Origin: Chrysogorgia sp. JL179-B06
Taxonomy: Eukaryota; Cnidaria; Anthozoa; Scleralcyonacea; Chrysogorgiidae
DNA: 64,000 nt
Assembly: GCA_035772405.1 (NCBI GenBank)
Contig: JAYKKM010000049.1
Location: 394,501 to 458,500 of the forward strand
Direction of reading: 5' to 3'
The notes beneath the pieces were generated by a model, which did no database searches, was not told where the DNA came from, and saw nothing but the letters and a program-made list of their open reading frames with translations. Below, piece after piece: positions 20,053 through 30,999 of this stretch (positions are counted from its first letter, which is position 1; the number at the start of each line of letters is the position of its first letter). Made by a program: the position numbers and the translations under genes.

Positions 20053-20600
20053 TGCTATACGCCACACAACGATGCTCCAATTTATATATCTTGGCGTGCT
20101 ATACGCAACACAACGATGCTCCAATTTATTTGGGTATGCTACCCACCGATGCTCCAATTTATGTGGGTATGCTTCCCAACCATGCTCCAATTTATATCCC
20201 AACGATGCTCCAATTTATCTGGGCATGCTATACCCAACGATGCGGCTATATATGTTATCTGGATATGCTACCCAACGATGCGCCAATTTATCTGGGTACG
20301 CTACCCATCGATGCGCCTATATTATCTGGGTATTCTTCCCAACAATGCTCCAATTTATCTGGCTATGCCACCCAACGATGTTCCAATTTATCTGGGTATG
20401 CTACCCTACGATGCGCCAATTTTTCAGGGTATGCTACCTAACGACGCGCCAATTTATCTGGGTATGCTACCCAATGATGCCCATGTTCCAATTAATCTGG
20501 GTATGCTACCCAACGATGCTCCAATTTACCTGGGTATGCTACCCACTGATGCTCCAATTTAATTGGGTAGGCTACCCAACGAGATACCACTTCATCTGGA
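20053..20600. repeat. Minisatellite, ~33-bp unit, about 16 copies
   Basis: The unit is GATGCTCCAATTTATCTGGG followed by TATGCTACCCAAC, with indels. Because 33 is a multiple of three, long frames stay open in several phases (the longest 215 codons); no start context, domain or homologue supports a gene. Confidence 0.9.
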
Positions 20601-20680
20601 ACATCCACCGTAACCTCGTTGTAAACAGTAAAGAGCTCTTATCGGTACTTGGAAGGGTGATACTCCGCATCACTTTGGGT

Positions 20681-21093
20681 GGTCAGCTCAAGATACCACC
20701 TGGTTGGATCTTAACCTGAATCCAAGTACCACTACTCGCTCCAGTCCAAGGCCCCCTTGGCCAACAGCTTACACCTAACCAACCAAACGGGTAAGTAAGG
20801 TGAACGAAAATGTTAAGTGAGGTTATACAATAACCAAGGTCAAGAGCTCCACGAAATCGCAAACCCACCATCCCTCGCTGTAATCAAATCCACAAAGAAC
20901 AGTAAGTCAAATTTCCATCAATTTATTGGTGTGAAGGTGTAACCTGTCCCGAGGGGGTGGTCAGTTCAAGATACCACCTGGTTGAATCTTAACCTGAATC
21001 CAAGTACCACTACTCGCTCCAGTCCAAGGCCCCCTCGGCCAACAGCTTACACCTAACCAACCAAACGGGTAAGTAAGGTGAACGAAAATGTTA
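20681..21093. repeat. 135-bp direct repeat, 279-bp spacing
   Basis: GATACCACCTGGTTG through AAACGGGTAAGTAAGGTGAA occurs at about 20681-20816 and 20960-21093 with few differences. Confidence 0.85.
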
Positions 21094-21420
21094 ACCACAA
21101 TTGTGCAGTGCACTTAGTGTCAGTATCGGTATCATTATCACTTAAGTGTGAAGTTGAACCTTTTATGTATAGTATCAGCTATCACTATTGTTTATTTCAA
21201 GTTGATAACGCAGGATAAGGTTGTCCTTTTCATCCGAGCATGATGCTCCACTATTATAGTTTATCACTCTTGTGCGGTGAACGAATCAAACCCCAGACTG
21301 GAATGTCCAATTACTCCGAGGACCTACGATTTAATTAACGTCGTTATCCGAGTAGACGCGAAAGTCTTGACGCAAGATAAGCTGATAAACAAGTGCAGTA
21401 TAACCACTACGTTCTAGAGC

Positions 21421-22300
21421 CAAGTTCGTGGATGACCTGTCAATTGTGGAGATTGTACATAGGAACTCACCATCTTATCTTGGTTTTATTGTTGACGATA
21501 TTCAATCTTTCGCCTGCATAAATAACATGCGCTTAAACCCAAAAAAGTGCAAAGAAATGGCGGTTGACCTTTTACGCTTCAATAGCTGCATGCCCCAGCC
21601 CATTGCCATCGCTGGCACTTATATTGAGCGCGTTGAGTCTTTTAAGCTCCTCGGCGTGCATATTTCGCAAGATCTAACGTGAGCTACCCAACTATGTTGT
21701 GCATAAGGCCAACCGTCGACTGTATGCATTAAGGAAACTTAAGAAATGTGCCGTTCATGCTGACGACATTGTTGCCGTCTATTGTTCTCTCATCCGTTCT
21801 GTGCTAGAGTATGCGTCGTCCGTGTTTTCTAGTAGTCTTCCACAATATCTCTCTAATGTTTTAGAATCGGTTCAGAAGCGCGCTTTAGGAATAATATTCC
21901 CAGGATTGTCATATGAACAGGCTTTGGCTATGGCTAAAATTGACACTCTCATCAGTAGAAGGGAAGTCAAGTGTAACAATTTCATCGCTAATGTTGAACC
22001 ACGGGTTGAACACGATAACCCGTTGTATAATCTGATACGTAGCAGACTGATTGTCAATACGGTGGCCCCACGATATAATCTAAGAACAACTGTAGTCCAA
22101 CAGAGTAAGCCATCCAACACGGACCGCTTTGGAAATTTTGTTACATGTAAATACGCTTCTAGTATTTGTCTTTAGCAACCTTTCTTTGTTGCTTAGTATT
22201 TATTATGTCACTAATGCTAGTGTTACTGGCTTCACCTGTAATTCAGGGTTTACCCTGCAATAGGTTGAAATTAAACATATCTATCTATCTATTTATCTAC
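21421..22300 (+). mobile_element. 5'-truncated LINE with RT C terminus
   Basis: Frame 21428-21682 begins in the RT catalytic region (VDDLSIVEIV) and reads INNMRLNPKKCKEM and FKLLGVHISQDL. After a frameshift, 21699-22175 reads HKANRRLYALRKLK, LEYASSVFSS, VQKRALGIIFP, the standard order for a CR1/L2-like RT thumb and tail. A (TCTA)n tail follows at 22278-22300. Frame disruption makes it dead. Confidence 0.8.
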
Positions 22301-22329
22301 GTACCCTATTGGTAATGGATAGAAAGCTA

Positions 22330-23010
22330 GGGCAGGTAAAGGTAAGGTAAAAAACTTTATTTATACAGGGTGATCCCTTCAGCTATGAGGCTGATATCCA
22401 TGGGAGCCCTGCATCAACAATTTACAAATATAAGTAAGAATATTAAAAACGTTATTTAAGTATCGTGTAGCTGCTATACTATTTACAATTTCTGACAATT
22501 ATTATACCTAAAAAATTGTTTTGTTAAAATACTAAAAACTTTATGCGATGTAGTCATTCTTATCTCCAGTGGTAGCATGTTAAAAAGTTTGGCACCACTA
22601 AATCTAAAAGTGTTTTTTTCCAAAGTTACGTTGAACTCTATAAGTATAGTGTTAAAGAATCCTAATTTCGTGTATTGTAACAGTGACTTTGTTTTTTTAA
22701 ATAATTTGATAGATATTCTGGTGCTGCCAGATGCAGGCATTTGAAAACCAAATTGACTTTGTGACAGTCTCTTCTTTTTTTTAAACTGACCAATGCAGAT
22801 GAGTCAAAGCATCTGATGAGTGCACGGCCCTCTCTTTTAACACTATTCTTGCGGCTCTATTTTGCGGACGTTGTAGTCTGTCTTGGTCTTGCTGGAGACG
22901 ATTATACTCCAGGCAACATCGCAGTAGTCAAGGACGGGTAAAATGATAGTGTTATACACAGTCTGTGCTGCCTTCATGGTGACAAGGTCTCTTATACGAC
23001 CAAGAACACC
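22330..23010 (-). mobile_element. LINE 3' fragment, minus strand
   Basis: The minus frame 22740-22483 reads FRFSGAKLFNMLPLEIR, a typical C-terminal block of LINE ORF2. More upstream RT-like sequence extends to about 23010 with broken frames. The lower end has a TAAAGGTAAGG-rich tail. Confidence 0.6.
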
Positions 23011-23645
23011 AACCCTAACTGCAGCCTACAAGTTATGAAAAATAATTATAGTGTGGTGAACATTCAGTTTTAGGGATCCCGATTGGTAACGGATGGAAGG
23101 TTGGACTAAAAAGTAACGAAGATGGTTGTATTGTTGCATTCAGTTTTTCATTAATTCTTTTAGGCCTTTTGGAGAACCTTATGTAGACTTAGAAGTGTTG
23201 TGCTTCGTAGGTAGTGTTAACAAACAAATAAAAAACTATAAACGGTTGCTGTACTATCGGCAGTAGGTGTAACGTTTCGGAAGAAGGCCTTTCGTCATAG
23301 AATGAATCGTAATGTGAACTTGACATTGTTTCATGATTTTTGTGGTACAACATGAGACAGCTACTTATAAACTGCACATTGTGAATGCGGGAAAAACAGG
23401 AAGCTATTAATTCTAGGATTACAAATTATTGAGCTTCGATCAGATAAACCAGATCAGTGACCCCGAGTGACGTAATAAACAATGTTGTGCTCATGATGTT
23501 GTGCTATCAACCAGGCTAGGACTGGGCCCAATTTACGAGATTATTTAGGGTTTGGTTAACACTTCAGGCTATTCAGGCTACACCCGTTTGTAACGCTTGT
23601 CCTGATTTTTTTTTGGGGGGGGGGCTCAGCCCCCTCCCACGCTTC

Positions 23646-24005
23646 CTACGCCTCTGTTTCTGAGGACTTTGACGCAAGTTTTTGATATACTGCCTCGTTA
23701 TCAATAGGCTTCAGTAAATCAACTTCTATATAACGAATCATTACTGCTTCTAAATGGTGTTGACTAAGCAGAGATCTCAGTCGATTCTTGATGAAGTGCA
23801 ACTTTGAGAATGTTCTCTCGCAGGACTCAACTGTACATGGGACGGTGAGCGCAGTTCTTAGACATTGGGTGTGTGACATCATCATGGGTGTTTCTGGCCA
23901 GGCGTCAAGGGCCCATTTTAATGTTCCTGAAAGGGGCCCATGTGCTATGGCACAATGGGTGAAAAATGTTGTGCTGCACTCTGTGAACAATATGTTGTCA
24001 ACCAA
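23646..24005 (-). pseudogene. hAT transposase C-terminal dimerisation remnant
   Basis: The minus frame contains VESCERTFSKLHFIKNRLRS and LEAVMIRYIE, the conserved hAT C-terminal block (SxERxFS...K..LRS...L). The N-terminal half of the frame (above about 23890) does not look like transposase. No DDE catalytic region or zinc finger is present, so this is a fragment. Confidence 0.7.
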
Positions 24006-24476
24006 GGTTGTTTAATCATGAAAACAATGTCTTACAGTATTCATGTTCAACCATCAATACTGTTACAACTTATTAACAAGATGAAACAACATTGTCACAT
24101 TCATGATTCAATTCAAAATTCAATTCAATAAGCGAATGATGATTTTTTCTATTAATGTTTTTTTTCCTGTTCTGACAGCCGTAAACAACCGTTGTTGGTT
24201 TATCAATGCTGAACAATATTGTTGAAACAATCTTGAACAACATTGTTCGTTCAACATTATTGTTCAGTCATGATAGATGCATTGTTGTATTATTGTTCAG
24301 CCAACAACCTGCATCAACTTGTGCGATTTTCATCTGTGTATATCACTGACAAGCATTTAATATATCCACACATGACAACTACAGAAACAAATTGTTTCAT
24401 GTTTTATGTTTTATAAATTGTTTTATGCTTAAAATATCAGCCGATCAACGTTGAACTGAAATGTTATACCCGGGCT

Positions 24477-25057
24477 TTATACAACCAGCAAGGGTACTGA
24501 CAAGGTTGATTTGGATCCAGACGTCTTTCCTTTCACATGTACCACGATGGTGATAGTAACGCCTTTCTCTGCCGTCGCGTGAGCCGAGAACGTGACGGAG
24601 AACGACGACTGGCGACGTTTACGAACGACCATGGTGTTTCTCGAGACACGCTGCACCTTGCCCAGGCTACCGAACACGCGGACATCAATGGCTTCGTTGT
24701 TGCCATAGTTTTCGACGACGAATAAAAGGAACGTTGTAGCACCTTGTGGGATGGTGAAATCGTTTCTAGCAAACACAACCTTGACAAGCAATGTCTCGGA
24801 TTTGATGATGTTGTGCGAAATGCGTTCAAATGGATTGCCTCTCTTTGTTTTGCCTTTGAGTTTGATCTTAAAAAGTTGTCCTGGAGGTGTAAACGTGAAC
24901 GATTGTCGAATTCCGTCTTCGTGTTCGGACTTCAGAGAAACCGCTGAGTTAGCCGTTTCTATAAGTTCGCCATCCAATGTCAAGAGTTCGGCACGAAGGG
25001 AATTTTTATTAATATTCTCCATACCACCAAGGGTTAATATGGCGCGAGCTTGCTGAC
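24477..25057 (-). CDS. VWA gene copy 2, exon 3
   Basis: 581 nt, phase-1 acceptor at CTCAAG, stop TAA at 24477. Nearly identical to copy 1 exon 3 over the full length. Confidence 0.85.
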
Positions 25058-28000
25058 CTTGAGGTGTTGAAAAAAAAATTAACATAATATACAGAACATA
25101 GGTAGAAATAGAGAGAAGGAAGGAGGGAAGGAAGGAGGCAGGGAAGAAAGGAAGGAGGTAGGAAGGAAGGAAGGAAGGAGGAAAGAAGGAGGGAGGTAGG
25201 AAGGAAGGAGGGAAGGAAGCAAGGAAGGAGGAAAGAAGGAGGGAGGTAGGAAGGAAGGAGGAAAGAAGGAAGGAAGGAGGGAGGTAGGAAGGAAGGAAGG
25301 AGGGAGGTAGGAAGGAAGGAGGCAAGGAAGGAAGGAGGAAAGAAGGAGGGAGGTAGGAAGGAGGCAAGGAGGCAAGGAAGGAAGGAAGGAATGAGGGAGG
25401 GAGGGAGGAAGGAGGGATGGAGGTAGGATGGAAGGAAGGAGGAAAGGGAGGAAGGAAGGAGGGATGGAGGAAAGAAGGAAGGAGGCAAGAGAGGAAGGAA
25501 GGAAGGAAGGAGGGAGGTTGGGAGTGAGCTAGGTTGGGTGGGAGAGGAAGGAAGGACAAAAAATAAGGGTTATATTAAATTTACCTTGTAATGGATTGTT
25601 GATTGGAATAGACGCTCCTCTTCTTGACCTCTTTACAAAATAATACTCAAAATCGATATTGCTGGCACTGGCTGCTTTGGCGTAATAATCATAATTGACA
25701 GAATTGTCGCTGGTAATTGACAGATTCCATATTCCCACAGATGGGTTAGAGATCTGGTACAGCGTTCCTTTGTCCAGGCTTTTCTGAGAAATGCCAGCTA
25801 GGTTCCCGGATGGTGATGCTAGCGAGACTCCCCAATTATTCTTGGCCGCAGAATTCCGAGATTTATCTGTCGTCACTGATATAATTAAAGTATCAATGGA
25901 GTCGTCTACAGGAATGTTGTAACGTTTGGTCAGATTGGAAGCACTCCTTCGCTTTCGGAGAACTATTTGATTTCCAGCAGCGTTTGAAATGATAGTGGTA
26001 CCTCCGAGCGAAACAGCTGCTAGACCAGTTAGCTGCTCAAGTTCAACTTCATCTTTAAGTCTGAAAACCTGGCCCGATGTTTCCTGAGCAATTTTGTTGA
26101 ATGGTTTAATATAGTCCTCTTGGGAGCAACTATGATCAAATATAAAGAAATTAACAACATGTCCACCTATGAGAGCAAGTTGCTCTACAGTGTCGATGTT
26201 ATCTTTGGTGGCGTCTTTTGGTCCAGCGTCAGTCATAACATACATTGGTGAACCCTCTTGAGGACCCTCATTCAGAGCATCAATAATTCCTTTAAATGTC
26301 AGTTCAGGACAATCCCACCCTCCATCCGCTTTCAGATTTTTTAAAGCTGTGACAAATGAATCTTTTTTACCTTCTTCATAATAGCTGACAGGACCACATG
26401 CGCTTTCTGAAAAATCGGCAAAACGCGTTGTTAATAAAGTTTTAAATAAGATGATTGATTTTCAACTGGACAATATATGTAATTTTCAGTTCATTCATAT
26501 GAAACTCGTTTTAGGAATAATAGGGTATTACCACTATGTAAAACTAACTGGGGCCAATGTAGATCTAATTTTTTATTTATTAAGGAATGGAATAACCTTC
26601 TTTACTACGTTAAAAGTTCTAGTTCAATTGATGCTTTTAAAACTAATTACTGGAAATCTTTGAACAAATCTTTTTAGAATATTGTTAGCTTGTTTTTGCT
26701 TTTAAATTATGTATACTTACATAGGTTTTTGTTCTTTTATATATAGTTTGTTATTTAAATTTCATTGTAATGTTATTTGGAGGTCCTTCACGAAAAGCAC
26801 CTTAGGGTGATGAAGCTTCTCTTTAAATAAATTCATTCAATTCAATTCAATAACTAGTATTCTTCAATAATTCATGAATTATCATAGCCAATCCATGAAC
26901 GTATCACATGCATGAGTTTTGATACCTAATGAAAACCTGTAGGAAACTTCCTAGTGAACTGGATCACATTTCTTAATCTACATATTAAAATAAAATCGCT
27001 ATGGGAGCAAATCGCTAAAGGAATACTCGTTTGAGAAGCTAGATCAAACACTCGTTTGTCGTGTTTCATCAGGGGACTCCAAACACTCGAAAACAATAAA
27101 AACCTCGGGCTACGCCCTCGGTTTTCATTTGTTTTCTCGTGTTTGGAACCCCTGACGAAACACTCAAACTCGTGTTTGATCTATTACATCAAAGATTATG
27201 TAAGTGCGTTCGACACATGTGGACCAGCAAATGGTAAATGAATATTGGTTGATAACATAAAATTATCCTGTAACGAATTATGAAAATAAATAAAGCTAAT
27301 CAATATATTACAGCGTCTTAATTCAAGGAGACGCTATAACCTCAACGTTTTTGACAACGGTGACATCCGGGTGATCCCGCATGCATGATTTCCGTATGTT
27401 ATTTTAATATTAGAAGGTATCCCCGTTCGTTTGTTCGATTTGAAATATGACTGGTTGCGGACCGCCAGATAAGTCGTTCAATTCAGAAATATTACAAACG
27501 TGCAGTTTGATTTGGCAAAAGTGTCGCTTGAATGGAAAATTTATAATTACTTCGCGAGGCTTGCTCGTTTCGAGTAAATGCATGTTGTACGTACGAATTA
27601 GATGTATGGCATTCAAATGGTCATATTGAATTTTGACATTAATTTTAATATTAGAAGGCTATAATGGGCCATATGATCGTCTTGATACATGGTTTAGATT
27701 GTTATCGAGTGGAACACGGCAAAAAAAGACAGCGTTTAGCGTTGAGACTATATACCTCATTCCTCAATGTTTTTGACAACTGTGACATCGGATCCCGCAT
27801 GATTTCCGTATATATGTTGTTTTAATATTAGAAGGGTATTCCCGTTCGTTTGTACGATTTGAAATATGACCGCCAGATATAGTCGTTCAATTCAGCAAAT
27901 ATTAGGCAAACGTGATGTTCGGTTTGGCAAAAGTGTCGCTTGGCCTGATCCTGAACATTGCTCCAACCGTACCCTATGTCAGTCCCGTAGACTCCAGTCC

Positions 28001-30863
28001 CAGTCTTATATTATGCTTATGATCAGGGGAGCAACAAAAATCAAAGTTGAAAAACGAGAACCAAAATAAAATAGCATTCGTCATTGTGTTAAAATTATCG
28101 TATATACGTATATAAGTCGGAAACTCTAAGGATTTCAGATCAAGATACAGATACGCTTTTATCTTGTTTTGTCTTGATTTCTTTTAGCTGTAAAGCACAG
28201 TAATCATGACATGCATGATTCTCCTTAATAATATGGCCAGACCTCACATGGAGGACAGAGAAACGTAGCAAAATATCGAAGCAAAACATCGGGAAAGCAA
28301 TTAGTGTTTGAAACGAGAGAGAAGCGACCGCAAGATTCCAGGTAGAGATAATACCACTAATAATAGGATGTATGGGAGGTGGTATTAACAAATTGCAACA
28401 ACAAATCGAGAAGTTGATACGACATCAGAAGGAAGCTCAATGGGTAGTGAGAATTATGCAGAAGACAGTACTTGACTGCTGCGTAAAGTACTAAGCAAAG
28501 TGGTCCAAGAGGATTGATAATTTTCTGTAGTGTTGAAACATGCATGTAATTCTGTTTTCAGAATCGAAATCGGTTAAAGGTGGGAGACTCCACACCGGAA
28601 ATGGCTGCTATATATGTACGTTTTTTATCGCAAGCGTGTAGAACAATATGGTGATTTAAATCCTTTGATTTCGAATTCCAATCTATTTTGCTACGCTGGT
28701 AGAGATGTCTCTAAACTGTATTTATTTCACACGCACGACATGGAAGAAATTCAAAGAAGAAAATAATTGATTAAATATGAACTATGAAGTGGATTCTCGA
28801 GGGTACCAAAGAATCAATTTATTCTGGTAAGCATTTTATAAAATACAACAAATCTTTGACCCTTTTATAAAGGCCTTCCATGTTCTTTAATACATGCTCT
28901 GATGTCGATTTTGTAGCCGTGTGTAAACGGTAAACTCTAACAACACCGGAGCCAATGTCAAGCATATTTTTATACAATGCAAACAAACGCTCTCTTTCAG
29001 TAGTAAAAGTCTCAAGCAAGAAAAAAGAACTTTATACATATATATATATATATATTACTTTATATATGTACCTTATTATAGTGTGGTGTATTTTAATATA
29101 GTATGTTTAAAATCGAAGTCGGTCGTCGGATTATATGTATTGTCATGTCAGTAAAAAAAACTCGAAAGCCGTGCGAGTTTACTTTTAAAGAACATGGAAG
29201 GCCTTTAAATGGTCAAAGGTTTGTTGTATTTTATGAAATGCTTATCAAAATGAACTGATTCTTCGATTCGGCGGCGATTCCCCAGAGGTTTTCGAAGCCG
29301 AAGAAATTGCCCAGGATTTTTGCCATGTCTCGTGCGTGTGAAATAAATACAGTTTAGTCTTTAAAGGCATCTCTATCAGTTTAGTATTGTATCTTAACTT
29401 AGCTGGATCCAATAGCAAAGTAGATTAGGATTGGAGTCTCCCAACAAAAACAAAACATGAATAAAACATAAACAAACCCCGCACATTCGCAGAAGGGACT
29501 GTTACCCACCTTTAAATATTGACCTAGCAGTTATTGCGCGATAATTTTGTTATTGCGCGTAATTTTATATTATTGCGCGCGATAACATTTATTATTGCAC
29601 GATAATTTTGTTATTGCGCGATAAATTTATTATTGTCCATATCCCAATTGTCATTCCCGCTTTTCGTATTATTTTTTTTAGTCGAGCTATTCTTAAATAT
29701 CTATTCCATCCTCTTCGTGTGCTAATTATTTTGCATTGTTTTGTAACACGACACAAACTAAAAATCATTTCCGCTTTTATCCACTGTCATCAGGAAGGCA
29801 GCACTCAGTATATTGCGGTTAGTTTTAGGGTTTGGTTTAGATTATCAAAAAAATAGTCGCGCGTAAAAAAGTCCCAAGATGCTACCGACCCCTCATTGTT
29901 TCGTTTACTACAATTTAAATGCCCAAATCAAACAACAGTTAAACTGTAGTTAAGGGGCCCAGTTTAGCTGAACAATTTTAACCAGAAACTTCTGCGAGCG
30001 TCTTGTAAAATAAGTGTAAAAACCTCACCTGGATCACTGAAAGGAGACAGGATATAGTCGACTGGTTCGGTACGGTGTTGATTAACAATCGATTCAGCAA
30101 TCTTCTTACTAGCGTCAATTTCCTGCTGCATACTTCCTGTCTTATCGATGGTAAACATCAGGGTCACTTGACCCTTCATTGCTAACAAATCAGAATAAGC
30201 TTTTATACCAATGGATTGTATTAAATCACCCAAGAAAGTGGCAGCGTTTGTGGTTAAAACAGTTCCTCTCTTTCCGCGTTGTTTGCTAATTCTCTTTTCA
30301 TTCATTTTTGTGATGGTGTACATCGCCTCGCCAATAGCCTTGCGCGCAAACCGATAACTTCGTTTTTGAACAGCACTCTTTATGAGATCCTGAAGTTTTT
30401 GTAATCTCTTTGCGTCATGGGTGATCCGTCCGCCGATTTGCTGTGCCTCCGCTAACGCTTTCTCGATGTCCTCCAAGGCTTCGACGAACTTGTTCGTCAA
30501 AACGGGCTTCGGCTGGGGAACAGGTCTTTTCTGGACACGCTTCGGAAGAACAGGTCTTAGACTTTGATCCACATTATGTAGTATGGGCTGCGGTTTTGAT
30601 TTATGTTCTGTATATTTTATTTTAACGACCGCCTTTAAGCCGACGACACTATCTTCAAATATTAACAATGGTCGGCTCTTGGTCATGAAGGAAATCTTAT
30701 TATTGGGTTTATGCACGGGCTTGTAGAAGGACATCAACGCATCTCTTGCGTCATTCATTGAGCCAAAAAGATCAAAGGAAGATGCTGCCCGGCCATTAAC
30801 GACCAAAAAGAATCCAAGGAGCAAAAAGAAAGTGGAAAACAAGACCTTCGTTGAGAGCTGCAT
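24477..30863 (-). CDS. VWA-domain secreted protein, copy 2 (intact)
   Basis: Exons 30863-30029, 26406-25585 and 25057-24477 join to 2238 nt (745 residues plus stop) with consistent phases. Start set at MQLSTKV, matching copy 1; an upstream Met at 30899 is in frame but lies between TATA box and conserved start. Residues 1-28 form a signal peptide. A basic/proline linker (RPVPQPKP) and helices precede the VWA domain at about 232-420, with metal-site D240-x-T242-x-S244, GGGWDCPELTF and YVMTDAGPKD, closest in pattern to hemicentin/VWA7-type domains. The rest is beta-rich with dibasic patches (RKRR, KRSRR) that could be protease sites. Predicted extracellular or matrix protein; ligand unknown. It is a tandem paralogue of the gene at 2157-10240 on the same strand. 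Confidence 0.87.
25100..25545. repeat. GGAA polypurine tract in VWA copy 2 intron 2
   Basis: Roughly 440 bp of GGAAGGAAGGAGG-type units within intron 25058-25584. It has expanded relative to copy 1 and contains higher-order units such as GGAGGAAAGAAGGAGGGAGG. Confidence 0.9.
25585..26406 (-). CDS. VWA gene copy 2, exon 2
   Basis: 822 nt between acceptor TTTTTCAG and donor AAG/GTAAAT. It encodes residues 279-552: the second half of VWA and the start of the C-terminal region. Confidence 0.87.
26451..26850 (+). mobile_element. LINE 3' end in intron 1 (orthologous to 3895-4310)
   Basis: Same fragment and ATTCA tail as in copy 1, with indels that break the frame. Shared position shows it was present before the duplication. 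Confidence 0.7.
26863..27188. mobile_element. ~325-bp insertion with palindromic core, copy 2 only
   Basis: Absent from copy 1 near 4305. Arms near 27040-27100 and 27115-27180 are inverted (ACACTCG and CCTCGGGCTACGCCCTCGG centre), so the core can form a long hairpin. Confidence 0.6.
30029..30863 (-). CDS. VWA gene copy 2, exon 1
   Basis: 835 nt from the ATG to the strong donor CCAG/GTGAGG. Encodes signal peptide, linker, helices and the first VWA strand with DKTGSM. No frame break. Confidence 0.85.
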
Positions 30864-30916
30864 CGCGAACATGTCTTCTTTCACCGAATCATACCGCACT
30901 CTCTGTGATGCAGCTC

Positions 30917-30922
30917 TTTATA
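30917..30922 (-). promoter_or_regulatory. TATA box, VWA gene copy 2
   Basis: TATAAA on the minus strand 54 nt above the ATG; the surrounding GCAGCTCTTTATAAACTGTA is identical to the copy 1 promoter. A GAACATGTTC palindrome lies at 30948-30957. Confidence 0.65.
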
Positions 30923-30999
30923 AACTGTACGAATGTGATCACGACAGGAACATGTTCTAGAATTACAAGTCTTCCTGCTTCAGACAATCAGCTGTGACC

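Noticed and set aside
20053..20600. CRISPR-like array (also considered at 36165-36550 and 12750-13450)
   Set aside because: Units are contiguous with no unique spacers, in a eukaryotic context with spliced genes; these are minisatellites or satellite.
20072..20719. 215-codon plus frame as a protein
   Set aside because: Minisatellite with a 33-bp period; open in several phases and without a domain.
23788..24015. Plus-strand frame opposite the hAT remnant
   Set aside because: Shadow of the minus-strand transposase fragment, no domain.
24477..25559. 360-codon LPSF-rich frame
   Set aside because: Same reason: purine-tract intron of VWA copy 2 read through.
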